DNA of 64,000 bases, taken from Gambelia wislizenii (lineage: Eukaryota > Chordata > Lepidosauria > Squamata > Crotaphytidae). The notes below the pieces were generated by a model. It was not told where the DNA came from and searched no databases. It worked only from the letters and a program-made list of their open reading frames with translations. The stretch spans positions 289,504,187 to 289,568,186 of the forward strand of contig JAUMIR010000001.1 in the NCBI GenBank assembly GCA_030847615.1, in the 5' to 3' direction. Below, one piece after another: positions 56,760 through 64,000 of the stretch; the stretch's first letter is position 1, and each line of letters starts with the position of its first letter. Both the position numbers and the translations under genes were made by a program.

Positions 56760-58208
56760 ATGCCATTTTGGGGCAAGCTTCTGAAGTATGTGGTGGCCTC
56801 CCAGCTCCAGGGGTTACTGGATGAAATGGATTATCTAGATCCATTTCAATCTAGCTTCAGGCCTGGTTATGGGACAAAGACAGCTTTGGTTGCCTTGGTG
56901 GATGACCTACACAGGGAAATGGAGGAGTGTGTCCCTGTTGATTCTGTTGGACCTCTCAGCAGCTTTCAGTACCATTGACCATGGTATCCTTCTGGGCCAT
57001 CTGTCTGGGATGGGATGTGGGGCACTGTTAAGCAGTGGTTCCGGTTCTTCTTGGAGGGATGAACTCAGAAGGTGGTGCTGGGGGACTCCTGTTTGACACC
57101 CTGGCTGTTGGCCTGTGGGGTTCCTCAGGGTTCGGTTTTGTCCCCCATGCTGTTTAACACCTACATGAAATCGCTGGGAGAGGTCATCTGGAATTTTGTG
57201 GTGAAGTGTCATCAGTATGCTGTCTCTCCTTTCCATCTGTTTCCAAGGAAGCTGTTTCAGTACTGAACCAACAGCTGTTGTCAATAATAGATTGGTTGAG
57301 GGCAAACCAATTAAAACTTAATGCAGATATGACAGAGGTGCTCCTGGCCAGTCAAAAGGCAGATCAGGGAATAGGGACCCAGCCTATGCTGGATGAAGTC
57401 ACACTCCCCCTGAAATCTCAGGCTCGCAGCTTGGGTGTTCCCCTGGACTCAACTCTGAGCCTGGATGCGCAGGTTTCAACAGTGGCCAGGAGTGCAATTG
57501 CACAGCTAAAACTAGTGTGCCATCTGTGCCTGTTCCTTGAAATACCAGATCTGGCCGTGGTGACACATGCCTTGATTACATCCTGTTTGGACTGCTGTAA
57601 TGCACTCTACGTGGGGCTGCCTTTAAAAACTGTTCGGAAACTTCACCGGGTCCAGAATGCTGTGACCAGAATGCTGACCAGAGCTAGTTATAGGAAACAT
57701 ATAAGTCCCGTGTTGAAACCGCTTCACTGGCTACTAGTTCGTTTCCGGCACAATTCAAAGTGCTGGTCATGACCTATAAAGCCCTATGTGGCTTGGGTCC
57801 AAACTATTTGAAAGACCATATCCCACTAATACGAACCTGCCAAAATTTTAAGATCATCAGGGGAAAGCTTTCTTTTGGTCCCACCATCATCACAGGCTCG
57901 CTTGGTGAGAACACAAGAGAGAGCCTCTTCGGTGGCTGCTTCCACCTTTGGAATGCCCTTCCTCAGGAAGCTAGGCTGACCCCCTCCCTGCTTTCCTTTC
58001 ACTGGCAGGCAAAGGCAAAGGCTTTTTATTGGGATTTTTTTTATTGTTTTTAAATTTTATATGGTTTATATAATTTTAAATTGACCTGATTTTAATTGTT
58101 TTTAACTTTTATTTGTCATATTTTTAATTGTATTTTGTATTTTTGTCTGTGATCCACCTTGGGTCCTATTCTGGGAGAAAGGCAGCATATAAATCAAATA
58201 AATAAATA
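56760..58208 (+). pseudogene. L2 LINE, 5'-truncated and frameshifted
   Basis: RT pieces in order: VVASQLQGLLDEMDYLDPFQ, RPGYGTKTALVALVDDL, LSAAFSTIDHGILL, CGVPQGSVLSPMLFNTYMK, then INWLRANQLKLN-like text and LRLVTHALITSCLDCCNALY-like text in the frame 57206-57772. The end is YLKDHIPLI and GGCFHLWNALPQEARLTPS (57760-58053). The YADD site reads QYAV with a frameshift near 57220. It ends in an AAATAAATA tail at 58208. Confidence 0.9.
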
Positions 58209-58533
58209 CACAACTCTGCCCCCACTTTCCACCAGTGAACTTCCTCCTCTTGATCAGATACTTGGTGTGGATAGAAGGTGCCTTTCTGTCCAGAGGAGGA
58301 GGATTCTGGATCAACCATTGGTTTTCTCCTGCTGTCCTGCTGGAGACATCCTTTGCTTCAGGATGTCTCTAGCAGACATTTGCAGGAAACCCTTGACAAG
58401 ACTGGCAACGCCTATGATGTAAGAATCATTTCTTGACAGTACATAAGAACTGCATTCTTACTGGCCACACAGTTGTACAGGGCAGCTAACAATGAAGAAA
58501 GGCACTCATCCTTTTGTGTTTGGCAACCACTGA

Positions 58534-58665
<132 letters not shown>

Positions 58666-58944
58666 TGACAGAGAATCACTTTGTTTTAAGAAACATTAAG
58701 CATTTTTCTGTATGGGTCAGTACTTTTAGACGCATTTTCATTTTCCATCCGGCACATCAAGCAGTGCTGACTCATTGTTGATCATGTCTGTGGTGTAGCT
58801 TGATAAGACATGACATGAATCTAATGCACCACGTTTGTGTGTTTTCTGGTATTTGTCAGTTGTGTGGGTTGATTTCTTTTTTATTTTTAATCAGCCATTT
58901 TCACCCCCCTAATTCCACATCTTCTTCCTTTTATATTGTTTCAG

Positions 58945-59018
58945 ATAATGTGCATTTTCAGAACTCAGCCCAGATCTCCAAAGCCTTAGTCAACGCACAA
59001 GTGGATTTCCAGGCTATG
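58945..59018 (+). CDS. FAP: FAP exon, residues 703(part)-727
   Basis: The acceptor is ttgtttcag and the donor GCTATG|gtagat. It encodes (D)NVHFQNSAQISKALVNAQV, then DFQAM. Asn704 of DDNVHF is present. It stops exactly where human continues with WYSDQNHG, so the His734 exon must follow beyond the window. Confidence 0.97.
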
Positions 59019-59340
59019 GTAGATACTATCAAGCTATTTAAGTACTAATATAATCCTAATAACGATATGATGCTACAGTTTGGGCACATGAGAGACTGGA
59101 GTTCAGCAAAAGAAACTTCTAAGCTAAGTTTTGAAGTTGAAGGCATTTGCATAACATGCCTTGGGAAAAGATACTTCAAGTTGTATTGAAAATATTAAAT
59201 GGGTTTGATTCTAAAATCACTCTCCAGGAGGTTTTTCTTCATTCTAATTTGTTTCTAAAAGACACAGGGCACTGCTTCTCTGAAAGTAAGGGAGGAAATA
59301 GTGCTGCCCTCCAAAGAAAGCAGTAAAGGGAAAATCAGGA

Positions 59341-59625
59341 GGCTTATCACACACCAGATTAAAGCAGCAGGGCAGCCAGAAGGTTTGCTTTCCCTGCTGC
59401 CCTACCGCACGATGTCATTGTTCTTCTAGTGTTCTGCCATTCAGGTCCTGTGGGAGACCAAGGCAAAACTGCATCTTTTTGCTAATGGCTTTTTCCAAGT
59501 AGCAAAAAGATGTGGCTTTACCTCGGTTTACCTGAATGGAAGAATGACAATGTCATGCAGTAAAGCAGCACAGAAGACAGAACCTTCTGGTTGCCCTGCC
59601 CCTTTAATTCAGTGTGCGATAAGCC
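59341..59625. mobile_element. MITE with about 45-bp inverted ends (family X)
   Basis: The left end 'ggcttatcacacaccagatt' plus 'aaagcagcagggcagccaga' is inverted as 'ggttgccctgcccctttaat' plus 'tcagtgtgcgataagcc'. Inner arms ('tgcatctttttgcta', 'agcaaaaagatgtgg' and 'ccattcaggtcc', 'acctgaatgg') also fold. 285 bp, non-coding. Superfamily not known. Confidence 0.82.
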
Positions 59626-60335
59626 CTTAGGAAGAAAGTGTATTTATCCTGCTGTCAAAATGCAAATGGAAGAAAACCTTCCTCTTGGAGGCAGTTTTGC
59701 AAGTCTAAAGACCTGCATGACTGCATTGTTTACCATTCAGTGCAGAGCCTGATGCTGATTACAGTTAAACTGCACAGTATCTTGAAAGCCAAATCAGTTT
59801 GCTCAACCTGGATCTCTGGCGTTACAATGCTGCTGCCTGTTCAGGGCACTTTATCAAATATGCCCCAGTCTCCACTGACCATCTCCACAGAAGGTGGACA
59901 GGAGAGGGGTGGCATCTGCCTTCTCTGAACATTGCAGTGATCCAATGTTTTGGCTGGCAATGCTTGCTGGGAGCTCCATTTTTGATTGGACCAATCAGAC
60001 ACTGAATCTATTTCTAGGCGTAAGCATGGGACAAAGGTGGGAGGCTCCTTAAGTTTTGTCATGGGTGGGAAACTAGGTGGGTGCCTGGTGGGGTGCAAAC
60101 ATGGTGTCCTTCAGTTCCTGATGCCAGGATGGACCCACATTCTTGTGGGTCCCCTGTCTGGCCACTCCATCCCCAGCATCTGGAATGGGAAGGGGTATTG
60201 GTGAGTAGGCTGCCTGATGGCTGATTCCATGGTTTATGCTACAGATAGAGTTGGAAAGTAACTTTAATTCTAAGGACTAACAATTTAACATTTTTGAAAG
60301 TATCCCTTAACTCTCAATTTACTCAAAGGTAACTA

Positions 60336-60597
60336 CAGTAGGACCCCTGTATCCGCTGATTCATTATTCGCTGATTCAGTTATCTGCAGGCCACAAAACA
60401 GCACACCTACCATAGAGTCTTCCTAGGAAATGCCTAGAGAGGCATCCTCTCTAGACATTTTCAAGGTTCTCCAGGCAACTTATGGTATTTTAAACTGGAA
60501 GCCCCATTATTTTCAATGGCATCCTCTGTTATCTGCGGTTTTCGGTATCAATGCCCCCCCCCAGAACCAATTCCCCCATGGATACGGGGTCCTACTA
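60336..60597 (+). mobile_element. pogo/Tigger-like MITE (family T), copy 2
   Basis: It runs from CAGTAGGACCCCTGTATCC to GGATACGGGGTCCTACTA with TA flanks (60334-60335, 60598-60599). The TIRs match over about 18 bp. The interior shares 'gaaatgcctagagaggcatc' with 8578-8841. No transposase. Confidence 0.88.
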
Positions 60598-60651
60598 TAA
60601 ATTGTTCTTGTTGTTACTTTGTTAAAAAAAAGTCAGAATGCTAGAAGTCAC

Positions 60652-60724
60652 TAAGTAGTAAAGCTGCACTTCCCATAACTATAAAACATACCTAAATAGT
60701 AAAGCTGTACTTCCCATAACTATA
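60652..60724. repeat. Two-copy tandem repeat, period about 41 bp
   Basis: 'agtaaagctgcacttcccat' plus 'aactata' is followed 41 bp later by 'agtaaagctgtacttcccat' plus 'aactata'. Confidence 0.75.
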
Positions 60725-60854
60725 GAAGTAACTAAAGCAGTTATAGTTACACCACAGCAGGACTTAAATCCATGCTTTGTTATGTTACATCTATGCTTTG
60801 GTTATTGCAAAAGGGAATTAATTATATGTAGCTTGTTATTTGTAACTAGTTACT

Positions 60855-61931
60855 CCTTCTTTGTGGTCATTGTGACTCACACAAATGAGAGCATAAATGG
60901 GTAATCTGCACCTACACCAGTGCATCTCTCAGAACCTTTTAGACTAGAGCTATGCAATAGGCATTTGGGTGGTAGCCATTCCCACGCTCCGCATGCACTA
61001 CCAGCATACTTCCTGCTTAAACCTGCAGTTCCACAGCAACAACATCATTAGGAACTTTATCTTGAGTGTCTTTGACTGACTTCTGACTGACCTCTGGTTT
61101 GATTTCTTTATGGACTGACTTACCCCACTCTTGTCTCAGTGTTTTGGCTTTGGTATTTTGGATTGGATTTTGTGTGTCACTCGGGCTTGTTCTTGGACTT
61201 TGACTCTTGTTTCTGTCTTGGCTGGTGTTTGGTTCAACTGTGATAGGCTATTGGATCCCTTGGGGGTGTATGGCTTCCTCCAGATCTTTTAAGTGCATGT
61301 CCTGCAGAGGAAAAATTCCAGAGAAGGACAGGCATTCTAAGTGCCTTCTCTATTTAGGCAAGGGGCATAGCATAGGGGCCTATACGCACTCCCATGCGTT
61401 CACCCCTGAAGTCGTAATTGTCCTTCACACCTGAAAGTTCTCCTCTGGGAGAACTCACTGAAGGGAGCTGATAGGGCAGCAGAGAACAGACCCTTACAAA
61501 CAGCCTCGGTCGGGATCACTTCTTCATGTGCCACATCGGTTCCTACTACATCAGGATCCTCAAACCAAGTGGCTCTTAATCACTCCTTGCTTGAGTTGGT
61601 CTGTAGGCTGTCAAGAGCTTGTGAGACCGGTGTCTATCAGCTGCTAGGTCTCAAGAATGGTCTGCTCTGCCCAGAGATTGGCCTCTCCCTCCTGTTCTGT
61701 CTCTGTGCCAAGTTTCTCCATACCGTCTTTGATGTCCAAGCAGGTCTCATTCACACTCGGACAGCTCACATTTGTGGCACTGTCAATCCTGTCGTTTTTG
61801 GGTCCACTGTCCCAGATTTTATTCTTGGTACCACCACATACTGTATCAATACCATGATCACGGGGCTCTGTACCACAGATCTTGCTCACATAGCTTCTAT
61901 GAACATTCACCTTCTCCTCACCTCTACTACT
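60855..61931 (+). mobile_element. DIRS1-type retroelement, copy C, left part only
   Basis: The left end is 'tttgtggtcattgtgactca', 'ctacaccagtgcatctctca' and 'gaaccttttagactagagct', as in copies A and B. The gag-like start 'atggcttcctccagatcttt' (61268) follows, then CMSCRGKIPEKDRHSKCLLY and LGKGHSIGAYTHSHAFTPEV, a DIRS gag signature. It stops where L2 begins near 61932. The right part is absent or beyond the window. Confidence 0.78.
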
Positions 61932-64000
61932 ATGGGGGCGCAGGCCCTCCCAGCTGGGTACTCTGTTAGCGAGCAGGTGAGAGGAAGTGGGCGGGGGGGC
62001 GGAGTGGCTCTAGTCCATAAGAACCACCTGACCTTGACCAGGATACCTGTCCGGAACACAGCCCACTTTGAGTGTATATACCTAAGCCTGAAGACCAGGG
62101 ACAGTTTGGGGATTCTGCTAGTCTACCGGCCACCCCGTTGTCTAGCAGACTCCCTAACTGAGCTGACACAGCTGGTCTCAGAGCTGCTGCTGGAGTCCCC
62201 CAGGCTTTTGGTTTTGGGGGACTTCAACATTCCACTCGAGACCAGCCTAACAGGTGCGGCTCGGGAGTTCATGGAGACCATGACAAACATGGGCCTATCC
62301 CAATTGGTCAACAGGCCCACGCATTGTGCAGATCATACACTCGATGCAGTCTTTAGTTCAGATCTGGCATATCCATGGGCGGAGGTAATCAGTACCTCTG
62401 TTTTGTCATGGACGGATCATTTCCTGGTCAAGATGGAACTTAGAGCCTACATCTGCCCCATCGGGGGTGGTGGACCCATTAAAATGGTCCGCCCTCAAAG
62501 GCTAATGGAACCTATGGGTTTCCAGAAAGCCTTAGAGGGTTTAATGGTTGGAAATGCCGGTGATCCTGTCGATGTTCTGGTTAATACGTGGAACACCGAC
62601 CTTATCAGAGCTATCGACACGATTGCTCCCAAGCGTCCTTGCCAACCCACTTCTAACCGTAGGCCATGGTATACACCTGAGCTTAGGGAAATGAAGCGGT
62701 TTGGACAACGACTAGAGTGCAGGTGGCGGAAGACTCGACTCTTATCTGACAGAACTCGCCATAGGAACTTTCTTTGGTCCTATCGGGAGGCGATGCGCGC
62801 AGCGCAGAGATCCTTCTCCTCTGCACGTATTGCGTCTGCAGAGTCCCATCCAGCAGAGCTGTTTAGGGTGGTGAGGGAGCTGGTGCTGGTTTCCCCTGCG
62901 CCAAATCCCCTGCTTAACCCGACGACTGCCTGCTGTGATGCATTTAATAACTTCTTTGCAGATAAAATCTCTCAGATAAGAGCCGACCTAGATGCCACTA
63001 TTGTAACAGAAACAATGGACGAGGTGTCCAGCGACTCCGCCGATGTAATCGTACTGGATCAGCTGCAATCTGTGAGTACCGATGACGTGGACAAGCTCCT
63101 TGGTAGTGTGAGGAAGACAACCTGCCCCCTCGACCCTTGCCCATCTTGGCTGGCCGTCCAGGGAGGGGATGCATTGCGGAAGTTCCTTGTGAGCATCATC
63201 AATGCATCCTTCAGGGAAGGATATATTCCATCATGTCTAAAGGAGGCGGCTGTTAAGCCTATTTGGAAAAAACCTTCCCTGGACCCCCTGGCTATGAATA
63301 ATTATAGGCCAGTCTCTTTATTACCATTTTTGAGCAAGGTGATCGAGAGGGCAGTTGCTCTTCAACTCCAAGCTGTCTTGGATGAAACCGATTACCTAGA
63401 CCCATTTCAAACTGGCTTTAGGACAGGCTTTGGGGTTGTGACTGCCATGGTTGCTTTGACCGACGATCTGCGTCTGAGCATCGACAAGGGTAGTGTGACC
63501 CTGTTGGTGCTCCTAGACCTCTCAGCGGCTTTTGATACGATAGATCACAGCATTCTTCTGGATCGCCTGAGGGAGTTAGGCATTGGAGGCACTGCTTTGC
63601 AGTGGTTCCGGTCCTTCCTCTCAGGCAGGACCCAGAGAGTGCTGCTTGGGGACAGTAGCTCCAGTAAAAGGGAGCTTACCTGTGGAGTACCACAGGGTGC
63701 TATTCTGTCCCCGATGTTATTTAACATCTATATGAAGCCGCTGGGTAAGATTATCCGGAGTTATGGAGCTGGGTGTTATCAGTACGCTGATGACACTCAG
63801 ATCTATTTCTCCATATCTCGTTCGTCGGTCTCGAATTCTGACGGCATCTCTTCTCTCAATGAATGTCTTTGGGCAATAATGGGCTGTATGAGGAAAAACA
63901 GATTGAGACTGAATCCAGACAAGACGGAGGTGCTCATGGTAGCGGCCCTGAAACCAAGAATCGGGTTGCAATCTCCAGTCCTGGATGGGGTCACACTCTC
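61932..64000 (+). CDS. L2 LINE ORF2 (endonuclease-RT), open to the window edge, 5'-truncated
   Basis: One frame runs from 61932 through 64000 (689 codons) without a stop; it is cut by the window at its 3' side. Endonuclease: GRGGGVALV, ILLVYRPPR, LVLGDFNIPLE (about 62208-62240), TLDAVFSS and SWTDHFLVKM. RT: MNNYRPVSLLPFLSKVIERA, LLDLSAAFDTIDHSILL, CGVPQGAILSPMLFNIYMK and QYADDTQIYF with YADD at 63783-63794. The N-terminal endonuclease part with the TETWL-like Glu is missing, because the frame is fused to DIRS sequence near 61932. The true start is unknown. L2 is a non-LTR retrotransposon; this copy looks young but incomplete at the 5' end. Confidence 0.9.
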   Translation, partial: MGAQALPAGYSVSEQVRGSGRGGGVALVHKNHLTLTRIPVRNTAHFECIYLSLKTRDSLGILLVYRPPRCLADSLTELTQLVSELLLESPRLLVLGDFNIPLETSLTGAAREFMETMTNMGLSQLVNRPTHCADHTLDAVFSSDLAYPWAEVISTSVLSWTDHFLVKMELRAYICPIGGGGPIKMVRPQRLMEPMGFQKALEGLMVGNAGDPVDVLVNTWNTDLIRAIDTIAPKRPCQPTSNRRPWYTPELREMKRFGQRLECRWRKTRLLSDRTRHRNFLWSYREAMRAAQRSFSSARIASAESHPAELFRVVRELVLVSPAPNPLLNPTTACCDAFNNFFADKISQIRADLDATIVTETMDEVSSDSADVIVLDQLQSVSTDDVDKLLGSVRKTTCPLDPCPSWLAVQGGDALRKFLVSIINASFREGYIPSCLKEAAVKPIWKKPSLDPLAMNNYRPVSLLPFLSKVIERAVALQLQAVLDETDYLDPFQTGFRTGFGVVTAMVALTDDLRLSIDKGSVTLLVLLDLSAAFDTIDHSILLDRLRELGIGGTALQWFRSFLSGRTQRVLLGDSSSSKRELTCGVPQGAILSPMLFNIYMKPLGKIIRSYGAGCYQYADDTQIYFSISRSSVSNSDGISSLNECLWAIMGCMRKNRLRLNPDKTEVLMVAALKPRIGLQSPVLDGVTL

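Larger units (their letters stand above)
59019..64000 (+). other. FAP intron, at least 5.0 kb, last exon not reached
   Basis: The donor is gtagat. No sequence encoding WYSDQNHG or the QCFSLSD end was found up to 64000. Contents are two MITEs, a short tandem repeat, a DIRS left end and an L2. Nothing is recognised in 59020-59340 or 59626-60335. Confidence 0.75.

Noticed and set aside
61644..61910. 88-codon minus-strand ORF in DIRS copy C
   Set aside because: Antisense to the decayed gag region; no features.

Overview
The window is nuclear DNA from a vertebrate, most likely a squamate reptile (lizard or snake). The evidence is one spliced gene with orthodox GT-AG introns plus a repeat complement typical of squamates: CR1 with (ATTCTATG)n tails, L2, BovB-like fragments, Sauria-type tRNA SINEs, DIRS1-type tyrosine-recombinase retroelements and many MITEs. 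No bacterial-style genes, operons or CRISPR are present. The species cannot be named from the sequence.

The only host gene I can support is FAP (fibroblast activation protein, a DPP4-family prolyl serine protease) on the + strand. Seventeen internal exons lie between 793 and 59018. Joined, they give 2 + 524x3 nt, which counts exactly from residue 204 to 727 of human FAP with no net insertion or deletion. On that count the catalytic Ser624 and Asp702, the oxyanion Tyr541, Asn704 and the FAP-diagnostic Ala657 fall at the expected places. The 5' exons (cytoplasmic tail, membrane anchor, first propeller blades) lie left of the window. The last exon, with catalytic His734, lies right of it.

Almost everything else is intronic repeat. 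1-8300: short repeats and a 613-bp terminal-inverted-repeat (TIR) element. 8578-9570: three pogo/Tigger-like MITEs, two forming a large inverted repeat. 9894-10349: a 5S-rRNA-derived stretch and a LINE 3' end. 16412-19046: a second TIR element and SINE/CR1 pieces. The 14.2-kb intron 21920-36150 holds a 5'-inverted LINE, a small DIRS-end element, a nearly intact CR1 (25080-29366) and an old DIRS copy (about 29817-35275) containing a BovB fragment split by a solo LTR. 36740-48236: scattered LINE, SINE, hAT and BovB pieces. 49914-54864: a DIRS1-type element with inverted termini and an internal complementary region, itself carrying a CR1 insertion. 56284-58208: a SINE-in-MITE nest and a broken L2. 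60855-64000: a third DIRS left end cut by an L2 whose reading frame is still open for 689 codons to the window edge.

No cellular pathway is encoded beyond FAP. The biology of the rest is transposon biology: target-primed LINE insertion, tyrosine-recombinase circle integration (DIRS), LTR recombination and cut-and-paste MITE spread, all inside a conserved gene. CR1, both L2 copies and all three DIRS copies are in the same orientation as FAP.
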